From an uncultured Erysipelotrichaceae bacterium (GTDB lineage: Bacteria > Bacillota_I > Bacilli_A > RF39 > UBA660), in assembly GCA_902789225.1 (NCBI GenBank), contig CADANC010000007.1, forward strand, positions 32,989-96,988: a DNA stretch of 64,000 nucleotides, given 5' to 3'. The translations under genes and the position numbers were made by a program. This document shows positions 45,555-54,620 of the stretch, piece after piece (position 1 is the stretch's first letter; the number at the start of each line of letters is the position of its first letter). A model generated the notes under the pieces. It was not told the origin of the DNA, did no database searches, and saw nothing but the letters and a program-made list of their open reading frames with translations.

Positions 45555-46298
45555 TCAATTTTTTACTTTCATGAACTCTTTATATTTTGAAATAACAGTT
45601 TTTGGTTTACCATTCATTTTTACTTCCCCATCATGTAACCAAATAACTGAATCACATGTTTCTTCTAATACTTTCATATCATGAGATACAATTAAAACTG
45701 TTTTGTCACTATTATGTATTAATTCTTGCATCCTATTAAAGCTTTTTTGTTTGAAATTTATATCTCCAACACTTAATACTTCATCAATTAGTATGATATC
45801 TGTTTCTAGAATTGCTGTTATAGAAAAAGCTAGTTTTGATACCATTCCTGATGAATAGTTTTTTACTGGATCATAAATAAATTCTTCTAGTTCTGAAAAT
45901 TCGATTATTTCATCTATTTTTTCATTTATTTCTTCTTCACTAAATCCTAGTAACATGCCTGATAAAAATATATTTTCATATCCACTTATATTATTGTTAA
46001 AACCTACTCCTATTGCCATTAGTGAAACTGAGTGTCCATGTAGATCTACTATTCCTGAATCAGGTGAAAATACATTACCTAATACTTTTAATAAAGTTGT
46101 TTTGCCACAACCATTTTTTCCTATTATTCCTACAATTGTTCCTTCATATACTTCAAATGATACATTTTTTAGTGCTACATACTTTTTCCTTAACATTTTC
46201 TTTAGAGAAAACAAATGCTTTTTAATAGAAAACTTAGAAAAACTACGATATACCAAAGATAGATTTTCAACTGTAATTGCTATATTTTTCTTTTTCAT
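45555..46298 (-). CDS. Polysaccharide/teichoic acid export ABC ATPase (TagH/Wzt-like)
   Basis: 247-aa ATPase. Walker A GIIGKNGCGKTTLLK, signature NYSSGMVSKLAFS, Walker B DIILIDEVLSVGD and H-loop IVSHDMKVL. It lacks the C-terminal carbohydrate-binding extension of some Wzt proteins, which fits a TagH core or a Wzt that does not proof-read chain ends. Pairs with the permease; the genes overlap by 1 nt (TAATG). RBS GAAGGTGAT. Confidence 0.92.
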   Translation of the reverse strand: MKKKNIAITVENLSLVYRSFSKFSIKKHLFSLKKMLRKKYVALKNVSFEVYEGTIVGIIGKNGCGKTTLLKVLGNVFSPDSGIVDLHGHSVSLMAIGVGFNNNISGYENIFLSGMLLGFSEEEINEKIDEIIEFSELEEFIYDPVKNYSSGMVSKLAFSITAILETDIILIDEVLSVGDINFKQKSFNRMQELIHNSDKTVLIVSHDMKVLEETCDSVIWLHDGEVKMNGKPKTVISKYKEFMKVKN

Positions 46299-47080
46299 TA
46301 TATCACCTTCGCATATCCATTTTCATATTTATATATTGTATGTATTCCTATACTAAATATAATAATACCTATTACAAACCAAATTGATAATATCATAAAG
46401 TTTGGATGTTGATTATACAACATACATTTACGAAATTCATCCATGAAAAAGGCTATAGGATTACAATTTAGTAGTATGTATGAGAATAAACCATGTAATC
46501 TTTCAGATATACTATAGAATACTCCTGATAAATAAAATAATAATCTTAATACTATTTCAACTATTTTTTTCAAATCATCTATATATACGCCTAGATGAAT
46601 TAGTATACAGCCTAATCCAAATGTAATCATATATAATATTGGCAATAATAGTATCATATAAAAACATGTAAAAGAAAACTCAATTTTAAAAATAAACATT
46701 AAAACTATAGTTATTAACATTGATATAAAAAATTTAAATAGAAAAGTAAATGATTTAGATAATAATAAAATATATTTAGGTATATATATTCTTAAAATTA
46801 TATTTCTATTATTACGAATAATATTTACACTTTCATTTAGCATTCTATTGAAGAAATCCCATCCTGCTAATCCTAGGAATATAAAAACAGTATAATAAGT
46901 TTCTTTTGATTTAAAAACTACTGTGAATACAAATACATATATTAACATCATCATTAATGGATGAATGACCCACCACAACCAATTTAAATATGATTCACTT
47001 ACTTCTTCAGTTAATTCTGCCTTAGATAGTCTAAATGCATATTTATAATATTTTTTTAAGTCTGTTAAAAATTTTTTCAT
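46298..47080 (-). CDS. Polysaccharide/teichoic acid export ABC permease (TagG/Wzm-like)
   Basis: ABC-2 type permease of 260 aa with six TM helices. N-terminal YLNWLWWVIHPLMMMLIYVF is a hallmark of TagG/Wzm. Forms the channel for a lipid-linked polymer with the ATPase encoded next. ATG with RBS AAGGAGAAA. In the middle of the seven-gene export operon. Confidence 0.92.
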   Translation of the reverse strand: MKKFLTDLKKYYKYAFRLSKAELTEEVSESYLNWLWWVIHPLMMMLIYVFVFTVVFKSKETYYTVFIFLGLAGWDFFNRMLNESVNIIRNNRNIILRIYIPKYILLLSKSFTFLFKFFISMLITIVLMFIFKIEFSFTCFYMILLLPILYMITFGLGCILIHLGVYIDDLKKIVEIVLRLLFYLSGVFYSISERLHGLFSYILLNCNPIAFFMDEFRKCMLYNQHPNFMILSIWFVIGIIIFSIGIHTIYKYENGYAKVI

Positions 47081-47094
47081 TTTGTTTCTCCTTA

Positions 47095-48000
47095 TTAGTT
47101 TTTATCGTCATGTGAAAAAAATAATAGTTTAGGACATGTTCTTATATTATTACCTAAGAATCCTATGTCTTCTACTCTATAATTATTTTTCCATAATATA
47201 TATGGTAAACTCAATTGATCGCGTAAACTTTCTGAATCATAGAACTCTTTCCACCAATCAATTAATAGATTTTTAGCATTTTCATTTTTTAAGTCACTTA
47301 CTATAATTGTACCTTCAAGTAATCCAAAATTTGCAGGAAATTTTTCTAATTTATACTTTTCTATTTGTTTTATTATTTTATCTTTATTACCTTTATTTTG
47401 AAGTAGACATGCTTTTTCTTCAGTATATATACAATCTCTTGAATGATGTTTAAACATTGCTATACCTGTTTTATTATTAATACAATTTACAAATCCTGAA
47501 ATATCAGTTAATGTTTTTATATTTCCATCTATATATATTGAATAATCATAGTCTTTAAAAAATTCAAATGGATGTAATTTAATATATCTATTAATTAAAG
47601 TTTTATTTTTAAGTTTTAATACTTTAGAAGGTATTTTTCTTACTTTCCAAAAGTTACTTTTAATATCTTTATCTGAAAATAGTATATATTCTACATTATC
47701 ATTAAAATAAATTGGATCTTTAACGGAATCGTAGTTTCCTACTATACAACTGTATACAACGATTTTTTTATCTAGAACAGGTTCAAATGTAACATTAATA
47801 ATTTCATATTTTTCTTCATATCTTTTTAATTTAATTCCTTTAATATAATTCTTTAAAGGACTAAAATTTCTTTCAATAAATAGTTTTTTTATCATTTTTA
47901 GTAATCTAACAATTTTAAATTTTTTACTATTATGATATTTAATTTTATCATTGTTAAATTGTTCTATTAATTCTAACATTGAAATTGTTCTTATATCCAT
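47095..48000 (-). CDS. Glycosyltransferase of the DUF616 / TOD1-MUCI70 type
   Basis: 301 aa. The C-terminal domain starts KIVVYSCIVGNYDSVKDP and carries YSIYIDGNIKTL, the DxN/DGN site of the family, with KHHSRDCIYTEEKACL and SLRDQLSLPYIL further on. These are proposed retaining GT-A-like transferases of surface glycans. Residues 1-90 are basic and helical. RBS GGAGGATAAC. Member of the export operon; acceptor and donor unknown. Confidence 0.75.
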   Translation of the reverse strand: MDIRTISMLELIEQFNNDKIKYHNSKKFKIVRLLKMIKKLFIERNFSPLKNYIKGIKLKRYEEKYEIINVTFEPVLDKKIVVYSCIVGNYDSVKDPIYFNDNVEYILFSDKDIKSNFWKVRKIPSKVLKLKNKTLINRYIKLHPFEFFKDYDYSIYIDGNIKTLTDISGFVNCINNKTGIAMFKHHSRDCIYTEEKACLLQNKGNKDKIIKQIEKYKLEKFPANFGLLEGTIIVSDLKNENAKNLLIDWWKEFYDSESLRDQLSLPYILWKNNYRVEDIGFLGNNIRTCPKLLFFSHDDKN

Positions 48001-48009
48001 GTTATCCTC

Positions 48010-48873
48010 CTATTTATTAAATCTTTCTATCCATGATGAATAATCATAATAATCTATTATTTCTTTATCTATAGATTTATATGGAGTATTTATAAATTCT
48101 TTTATTTTATTTATATTTTTCTTTTTATCTAATATAAAAATATTACTTTTGTTATAAAAATCATAATCTTTTATATATGAATTATTTGTAATTAATTTCT
48201 TTGAAAAAAAGACAGATTCTAGACATCTCAATGATAGACCATTTTGATTAGAGTTTACAAAATCAAGAATAACTCTACTCTTACTTAATATAGATAAATA
48301 TTTTTTATATGATATAAAATCTCTTTCATCTTCAATTATCATTATCTTTGTATGTAATCCTAATTTGTTTAATTTTTTTTCTATTGATATTAACTCTTTT
48401 TTTCTTCCTTTATCTCTCCCTAAAAAGAATACATCATATTTTATATTTTCACTTTTAGGTAATTCTATTGTCTTTGTATAAAATTGAGGGTTATATTTTA
48501 AATTATATTTTTTTGCATCTTTTTTATCAAATGTATAAAAATCATCTATATTTTTATCTTCTAAATAACTTTTTCTTGCTTTATCAGTAATAGTATTCCA
48601 ATAATATAATATAATTCTACACTCTGGATTTATTTCTTTTATTATCTTACTGATTTCTTTAGAATATTTTGTTTCAAAAATTATTATATTCTTTTTGTTA
48701 CGCACTTGAAATATCCAATTATTATATAGAATATAATTTTTAAAAGGAAAATGTTTTAATAATTTTCTTGCTTTTGCAGTAATTCTATACATTTCAAATA
48801 TAGGTATTTTTTTATATAATTTATAGAAAAAATATAATTTTTTTTGATTTTTTATAATCATATAATCTTTCAT
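48010..48873 (-). CDS. GT-B-like glycosyltransferase (CgeB-like)
   Basis: 287 aa, first gene of the seven-gene export operon. The C-terminal half has the pattern DVFFLGRDKGRKKEL then LSILSKSRVILDFVNSNQNG and LSLRCLESVFFSKKLITNN, which resembles the donor-binding half of GT-B enzymes such as CgeB. The N-terminal half lacks clear motifs. ATG at 48873 with RBS AGAGGTG; a second ATG four codons later is less well placed. Exact activity unknown. Confidence 0.65.
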   Translation of the reverse strand: MKDYMIIKNQKKLYFFYKLYKKIPIFEMYRITAKARKLLKHFPFKNYILYNNWIFQVRNKKNIIIFETKYSKEISKIIKEINPECRIILYYWNTITDKARKSYLEDKNIDDFYTFDKKDAKKYNLKYNPQFYTKTIELPKSENIKYDVFFLGRDKGRKKELISIEKKLNKLGLHTKIMIIEDERDFISYKKYLSILSKSRVILDFVNSNQNGLSLRCLESVFFSKKLITNNSYIKDYDFYNKSNIFILDKKKNINKIKEFINTPYKSIDKEIIDYYDYSSWIERFNK

Positions 48874-48937
48874 ATAAACACCTCTTCTATTTTATCAATA
48901 ATTATATAATTAATCTATATTTATAACTATTTATTAA

Positions 48938-48965
48938 TAAAAGAATGACTATTTATCATTCTTTA
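48938..48965 (-). terminator. Terminator of the GT2-membrane protein operon
   Basis: Minus strand AAAGAATGA-TAAATAG-TCATTCTTT and T's; it contains the TGA stop. Confidence 0.75.
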
Positions 48966-50566
48966 TTTCTTTTTTTTATATTTTTTAATTGTTCTATAGC
49001 AAAAATAATTGCTAAGACACTAAATAATGATTGCACTGGATAAGTTGGTGCTAGATACTGGCATTTATTTATAACGGAAGTATATTCATGTGCTCCTACA
49101 AAAGCAATTGTTGCTATTCTTATTAGATATATTCCTAATATTCCAGTTAGTAATATTACTTGTTTGTAATAATTTGTTCTAATTTCTTTTTTGAAAAATC
49201 TTATCATAATAAATATATAACAGATAATAGAAATAATCATCACATATGGATTTATTATGCTATATATTTCTAATATTGAATTCATAATAGATATCTTATA
49301 TTTGTCTTTAGAATTATACTTTGCTTCATTATGAGTTACTCTTGTGAATTGAGTTGTATTTGCTTTTCTAGATGGAGGTATTTCAACTAAAACATTTTTA
49401 TATGTAATTTGATGTGAAAATGTTTTGGGTATAAATATTTTTAATTCTTCTATAGTTTCTGGATATATTGGTGCTATTAAAGAACTCCTTTTTTTCTTAC
49501 ATTCAATTTTTTTATTATCACATAATTCGTTTATCTCATTAGTTAATCTTGTATAGAACTCTTTTGATGTTTTAGCATCTTTATAATAACCTAATTCATA
49601 TGCTGCTTCTCTTACTGCCCAGTATAAGAATCCTTCTTGATAATCATCTATTGGTTTATTAAAGTATTTTTTTCCTTTACCTTCTAAAAATGGTTTTAAT
49701 TCTTTAAAAGTTGGAGATAATTTATATAATTCTTTTCTAGATTCTTCATTTAAAGGAACTCTTTTTATATAATTTTTTTGTTTTACTCTAGTTATTGCTC
49801 CATAAGCATCTTTAAAATCTTTGCTAGTAAAATCATTTGTAATAAATCTTCCATAATATTTATAATTTATGGTTGAGATTGTTGTTATCATGGTTATAGT
49901 TATTATTACAGGTATAAATAATATATATAATATTCTTTGTATTTTTTTATCACATTTTTTATCAAAAAATATAAAACTAATTGTAATTATTTCTGCACAT
50001 ACTATGTATGGAGTTAATGATGATGTTTCTTCTCTACAAAGATATATAAGTCCATATATTAATCCAAATATAATGCTATAAAATATTATTTTTTTTAAAT
50101 TTTCTTTATAATTAAAAAAGATCTGAAATGAGCTTGCTATTAATAGTAGAATTAAGCATGTATATAATCCATCTCTATATATAAATGAAAATGCATCAGA
50201 ATAAGATATTGGATTCATTAGTAATATAGCAAATATTAAAAATAGTATCTTTTTATTTTTAATTATATTTTTTAACATAATAATTATTGAAATACATGTT
50301 ATAAAATATAGAATTTGTTCTGCTAATAAGAATGGTATTTTTAATTTTGATGATAATGCTATAAATAGAATGCCTGATACTCCTTTAGATAAAGTTCTAT
50401 CATTGTATGTTCCCAACCAATTATTATTTAAAATACTTTCAGCAGATGAGACAAATAGTCCATCATCATGGGTATATCCTTTTATATTTAATATTTGGCC
50501 ATTTACTATGAATAATTTTATTAAAAATAATATAATTATAGCTATAATGAACCATTTCTTTTTCAT
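48956..50566 (-). CDS. Polytopic membrane protein, GT-C-like (putative glycosyltransferase)
   Basis: 536 aa with about ten TM helices. After TM1 comes an outside loop GYTHDDGLFVSSAESILNN, with Asp-Asp where GT-C glycosyltransferases keep their catalytic acid. Large outer loop at about 250-410 with charged segments. No exact family recognised. It follows a polyprenyl-phosphate GT2 gene with a 4-nt overlap, and that pairing (GT2 making a lipid-P-sugar, GT-C using it) supports the call. Monocistronic end with terminator. Confidence 0.55.
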   Translation of the reverse strand: MKKKWFIIAIIILFLIKLFIVNGQILNIKGYTHDDGLFVSSAESILNNNWLGTYNDRTLSKGVSGILFIALSSKLKIPFLLAEQILYFITCISIIIMLKNIIKNKKILFLIFAILLMNPISYSDAFSFIYRDGLYTCLILLLIASSFQIFFNYKENLKKIIFYSIIFGLIYGLIYLCREETSSLTPYIVCAEIITISFIFFDKKCDKKIQRILYILFIPVIITITMITTISTINYKYYGRFITNDFTSKDFKDAYGAITRVKQKNYIKRVPLNEESRKELYKLSPTFKELKPFLEGKGKKYFNKPIDDYQEGFLYWAVREAAYELGYYKDAKTSKEFYTRLTNEINELCDNKKIECKKKRSSLIAPIYPETIEELKIFIPKTFSHQITYKNVLVEIPPSRKANTTQFTRVTHNEAKYNSKDKYKISIMNSILEIYSIINPYVMIISIICYIFIMIRFFKKEIRTNYYKQVILLTGILGIYLIRIATIAFVGAHEYTSVINKCQYLAPTYPVQSLFSVLAIIFAIEQLKNIKKRNKE

Positions 50567-51264
50567 TTTTTTAATTCTCCTATTAATACTTTTAAATGTC
50601 TTATTCCATCATTTATTGTTCTTAAGTGTGGCTTTCTATCTCTATTATCTTTATAAAAATTTATTGGTACTTCTTTTATAGATAAGTTGTTCTTTTTAGC
50701 TTTAATTAACATTTCACTAGCAAATTCCATTCCCCCACATTGAAAATCAATTTTATTAAAACTATCTTTTTTTATAGCACGTAGTCCACAATTAAAATCA
50801 GATACTTTTATGTTGTATAGGATTTTTCCTATTAGTGAAATAATGGGTGTACCTATATATTTATGGGAAAATGGCATTGCATTTTTTTCCATTATTCCTT
50901 TAAATCTGTTTCCTATTACAAAGTCAGCACCATCTTCTAATAATGAGATAAAATCATTTATATTTTCAAATCTATAGCTATTATCACAATCTGCAAATAT
51001 TATGTATTTTCCTGATGCTTTATTAATTCCTTTTCTAAGTGCATTTCCATATCCTTTATTTTTTTCATTAACTACTCTAGCGCCTAGAGTCTTTGCTATT
51101 TTTACTGAATTATCTGTACTTCCATTATCTACTACAAGTATTTCATATTCATTATTCATTTTTAATCTTTTCATGTTTTCTTTTGCATCATTAATAGAGG
51201 CAGAAAGTGTTTTTTCTTCATTTAAACATGGAAATAGAATTGTTAATTTATTTTCTTTTTTCAA
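50563..51264 (-). CDS. Family 2 glycosyltransferase, polyprenyl/dolichyl-phosphate sugar synthase-like
   Basis: 233 aa GT-A enzyme. FPCLNEEKTLSASI at the N-terminus, VVDNGSTDNS, the DXD site FADCDNS and the DPM1-like DGADFVIGNRFKGIMEK. No C-terminal TM. Probably loads a sugar on undecaprenyl phosphate for the GT-C-like protein encoded next. Starts with TTG at 51264: GGAGG is 8-9 nt upstream and there is no nearby ATG. Confidence 0.82.
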   Translation of the reverse strand: MKKENKLTILFPCLNEEKTLSASINDAKENMKRLKMNNEYEILVVDNGSTDNSVKIAKTLGARVVNEKNKGYGNALRKGINKASGKYIIFADCDNSYRFENINDFISLLEDGADFVIGNRFKGIMEKNAMPFSHKYIGTPIISLIGKILYNIKVSDFNCGLRAIKKDSFNKIDFQCGGMEFASEMLIKAKKNNLSIKEVPINFYKDNRDRKPHLRTINDGIRHLKVLIGELKK

Positions 51265-51318
51265 TTAAATAACCTCCATTTATGCTATTTTAGAGAATTA
51301 TTTCATATTCTAAATTTG

Positions 51319-51347
51319 ATTATAACATCTTCTATAAATACAGTAAA
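51319..51347 (-). promoter_or_regulatory. Promoter of the GT2 operon
   Basis: TTTACT-N17-TATAAT with extended TG, minus strand, in the divergent gap. Confidence 0.6.
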
Positions 51348-51377
51348 TAAATTAGTTTCTTATTTGTTTTATGCTGA

Positions 51378-51406
51378 TTGCCTCAACCTATTTTAATTGA
51401 TATAAT
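51378..51406 (+). promoter_or_regulatory. Promoter of the GT4-epimerase-GT4 operon
   Basis: TTGCCT-N17-TATAAT with extended TG, plus strand, 19 nt before the ATG at 51425. Confidence 0.65.
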
Positions 51407-51424
51407 CAAAATATAGGTGGTTTT

Positions 51425-52549
51425 ATGAAAAAGAATATACTATTTCTAATAGAGAGTTTAAGAGATGGTGGTTCTGAAAGATCAATTTCTAGTGTTGCGA
51501 CTGAAATAGCTAAAACACATAATGTATTATTGGTTGTTGCTAATGGAAAAGAAAAAGATTATGATTTTTCAGGCGAAATAATTGAAATTAAAGAATTTAT
51601 TTCTAAAAATCCATTTAAACGTTTATTTGGAATTAGAAAATTAAGAAAGATTAAGAAAAAATATAATATTGATATTTCTATTAGTTATTTAACTGCCTAT
51701 AATTTATACAATGTATTATCTAGATATAAAGATAAAGTCTTTATTTCAATAAGAAATCATTTAAGTACAAAAAAAGAAGGAATTATTGCTAGATATGGAA
51801 CCATTTGTTCAAATAAGATGGCTGATAAGATTATTTGTTGCTCTAAAAGTGTAGAAATTGATCAAATAGATAACTTTAAAGCTAATAAAAGTAAAACTAT
51901 AGTAATAGAAAACTATGTTAATGAGGTTCATTATAAAAAGAATAAATGTAAAAATATAATTATTAGTGTTGGAAGACTTACTAAACATAAAGGCTATGAA
52001 CATATAATTAAAGCAATGTCTTTAGTAATTAAAAAAGTTCCTGATGCAAAATTATTTATTTTAGGACGTGGATATTATAAAGATTATCTAGAGGATTTAG
52101 TTAATAAGTTAAAACTTAGTAATAATATTGAATTTATAGGTTATACGAATGATATTGGTAATTATTATAATAAGTCTAAATTATTTGTTTTAGCATCTGA
52201 CTATGAAGGTTTTTCTAATTCACTAGTTGAAGCTATGTCTTATTCTCTTCCTGTTATAGCAACTAATTCTCCTGGTGGAAATAGTGAAATCCTTTCAGAA
52301 TATTATTATAAGACTGAAATTAATAAAAGTATTCATAGTAAATATGGTATTTTGATTCCTGCATTTATTAATGAACATAATACATATAAAATCACAAAAG
52401 ATGAAAGAATTTTAGCTAAAGAAATAGTTAATTTATTAATAAATAAAAAAGATTATAATTATTATAAAAATAAGTCTTTTGAACGTTCTAAATTTTATAG
52501 TAAAAGAAAGATAATAGATAAATGGTTTAATATTATTGAGGAGGAATAA
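51425..52549 (+). CDS. Family 4 glycosyltransferase
   Basis: 374 aa GT-B enzyme. N-terminal RDGGSERSISSVATE and C-terminal SVGRLTKHKGYEHIIKAM and DYEGFSNSLVEAMSYSLPVI, the EX7E motif of GT4. Similar in plan to the PglH/GalNAc-transferring group, but specificity cannot be set. ATG with RBS TAGGTGG. First gene of a three-gene plus-strand operon. Confidence 0.85.
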   Translation: MKKNILFLIESLRDGGSERSISSVATEIAKTHNVLLVVANGKEKDYDFSGEIIEIKEFISKNPFKRLFGIRKLRKIKKKYNIDISISYLTAYNLYNVLSRYKDKVFISIRNHLSTKKEGIIARYGTICSNKMADKIICCSKSVEIDQIDNFKANKSKTIVIENYVNEVHYKKNKCKNIIISVGRLTKHKGYEHIIKAMSLVIKKVPDAKLFILGRGYYKDYLEDLVNKLKLSNNIEFIGYTNDIGNYYNKSKLFVLASDYEGFSNSLVEAMSYSLPVIATNSPGGNSEILSEYYYKTEINKSIHSKYGILIPAFINEHNTYKITKDERILAKEIVNLLINKKDYNYYKNKSFERSKFYSKRKIIDKWFNIIEEE

Positions 52550-52550
52550 C

Positions 52551-53519
52551 ATGAAATTATTAGTTACTGGTGGTGCTGGATTTATTGGATCAAATCTAGT
52601 TGAAAAATTATTGGAAGATAATCATGAAGTGGTTGTAATTGACAACTTTAATGATACTTATGATCCTAATCAAAAAAGAGATAATATTAAGATATTTCTT
52701 AATAATAAAAAGGTTAAATTATATGAAATTGATTTAAGAAATAAAAAAGATTTAGAAAAAGTATTTAAAAAAGAAAAGTACTTTGATTTTGTTTTTCATC
52801 TAGCTGGTATTGGTGGTGTTAGACCTTCTCAATTAAATCCTAATTTCTATTATGAAGAAAATGTTATAGCAACAATTAATTTAGTTGAAATTATGAAAAA
52901 TTATAATTGTAAAAATTTGATTTATTTCTCTTCAAGCAGTGTATATGGTAATATTGATAAAACTAAATTTAGTGAAAAAGATATTACTGATACTCCAGTT
53001 AGTGTTTATGCTGGTACAAAAAGATCTTCTGAAATAATGCTATATAATTATTATATTAATTATGGATTTAATATTGCTATAATTAGGCCATTTACTGTTT
53101 ATGGACCTAGACAACGTCCTGATCTTGCTATTCATAAATTCACTAAAAGAATACTAAATGATGAAGAAATTACTGTATATGGTGATGGTACTATGTTAAG
53201 AGACTATACTTATGTTTCTGATATGGTTGAGGCGACTATTAAAACACTAAATTATATTAATAATAATGATACTAATATATATGAAATATTTAATGTTGCT
53301 AGTTCTAATCCTAAAACTATAAATGAAATGATTAATATAATTGAAATAATCTTAAATAAAAAAGCTAGAATTAAATACATTGATAAGCCTATAGGTGATG
53401 TTAATAAAACTTTTGGAAATATTACTAAAGCAAAGAAATTATTAAACTGGAAACCTTCTGTTAGTTTTGAAGATGGAATTAGAAATTTTATAGATTGGTA
53501 TAAAGATAATGAAAAATAG
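52551..53519 (+). CDS. NAD-dependent sugar epimerase, UDP-glucuronate 4-epimerase-like
   Basis: SDR-type epimerase of 322 aa. NAD motif TGGAGFIGSNL, followed by the VVVIDNFNDTYDPNQKRDNI segment that is characteristic of the UDP-GlcA 4-epimerase group (CapI/WbnF/LspL). Catalytic Ser in FSSSSVYG and Tyr-Lys in VYAGTKRSSE. Expected to turn UDP-GlcA (from Ugd) into UDP-GalA. ATG at 52551 has RBS GAGGAGG; the longer frame from 52536 would start within the previous gene. UDP-Glc/GlcNAc epimerase activity is the alternative. Confidence 0.72.
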   Translation: MKLLVTGGAGFIGSNLVEKLLEDNHEVVVIDNFNDTYDPNQKRDNIKIFLNNKKVKLYEIDLRNKKDLEKVFKKEKYFDFVFHLAGIGGVRPSQLNPNFYYEENVIATINLVEIMKNYNCKNLIYFSSSSVYGNIDKTKFSEKDITDTPVSVYAGTKRSSEIMLYNYYINYGFNIAIIRPFTVYGPRQRPDLAIHKFTKRILNDEEITVYGDGTMLRDYTYVSDMVEATIKTLNYINNNDTNIYEIFNVASSNPKTINEMINIIEIILNKKARIKYIDKPIGDVNKTFGNITKAKKLLNWKPSVSFEDGIRNFIDWYKDNEK

Positions 53520-54609
53520 AAAAAAGATTATATTTTATACTATGGCAATGATTAGAAGAGGAACAGAAAGAACTATTGCTAATTTATCTAATTATTTTAT
53601 AAAAGATTATGATATTACTATTATTACTAATATTAATGGTCCTATAGAATATGAATTAGATAATAGAATTAAAGTAATACCTATTGATAAAATAGATAAA
53701 AGAAATGAAATATTACCTTTAAAAATTATTACTAAGACTTCTAAGAAAAGAAGTGTAGAGTTATTAAGAATAATAAAAGAAGAAAGTCCTGATTTAATTA
53801 TTACTACTCTACCTGAACCTACTATTAGAATTTTAGCTTTAAAGAAGTATTTAAAAGATATTCCTATTATTGTTTCTATAAGAAATCATCCTAATAGTGA
53901 ATTTAGATCATTTGTTGGAAAAATGATTAGAAATAATTATTATAAGAATGCTAGTATAATTACAGTACAAGATTCTAGTTATATAAAGTATTTACCAAAA
54001 AAATTAAGAGTTAAGGTTATACCTAATTACATTTCTGATGATTTTACTAATAGTAAAAAGAAAATAAAAAAAGAAAAGAAAATAATTACTGTTGCTAGCT
54101 TAACTAAACAAAAAAATATCCCTCTACTTATAAATGCTTTTAGTAGATTGGATAATAAGTATAATGATTATAAGCTAGTTATAGTTGGCAGTGGTAAAGA
54201 AAAACCTAAAATTGAAAAATTAATAAGAATACAACATTTAGAAAATAGAATTTTTTTGAAAGGTTCCTCTTCTAATGTAATAGATGAATTATTATCTTCT
54301 ACTCTATTTGTTTTACCTTCTAAATATGAAGGAATGCCTAATTCTTTATTAGAAGCTATGTCTTTATCATTACCTGTAATAACCACTGATTCAACTGAAG
54401 CAATCTATAATATTATAGATAATAATGTTAATGGGATTATTACTCCTAAAAATAATATTCAATTACTTACTAATAATATTGAATTTTTATTAGATAATAA
54501 AGATATTAGAATAAAATTAGGAAAACAAGCATCTAAAATTAAATATAAATACAATAAAGAAACTGTCTTAAATTATTGGAATAATATAATAAAAGAAGAG
54601 TTAGATTAA
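53509..54609 (+). CDS. Family 4 glycosyltransferase
   Basis: 366 aa. N-terminal RRGTERTIANLSNYF (variant of the G-x-E-R motif) and C-terminal ITVASLTKQKNIPLLINAF and KYEGMPNSLLEAMSLSLPVI with EX7E. Overlaps the epimerase by 11 nt, so co-translated. Resembles the 51425 enzyme in domain plan, but the two are clearly diverged. Ends head-to-head with the next gene: the two stop codons overlap. Confidence 0.85.
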   Translation: MKNRKKIIFYTMAMIRRGTERTIANLSNYFIKDYDITIITNINGPIEYELDNRIKVIPIDKIDKRNEILPLKIITKTSKKRSVELLRIIKEESPDLIITTLPEPTIRILALKKYLKDIPIIVSIRNHPNSEFRSFVGKMIRNNYYKNASIITVQDSSYIKYLPKKLRVKVIPNYISDDFTNSKKKIKKEKKIITVASLTKQKNIPLLINAFSRLDNKYNDYKLVIVGSGKEKPKIEKLIRIQHLENRIFLKGSSSNVIDELLSSTLFVLPSKYEGMPNSLLEAMSLSLPVITTDSTEAIYNIIDNNVNGIITPKNNIQLLTNNIEFLLDNKDIRIKLGKQASKIKYKYNKETVLNYWNNIIKEELD

Positions 54610-54620
54610 CTCTTCTTTTT
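54591..54620. terminator. Shared bidirectional terminator
   Basis: AAAAGAAGAGTTA-GAT-TAACTCTTCTTTTT. Both converging genes end inside it and their stop codons overlap (54606-54609). Confidence 0.85.
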
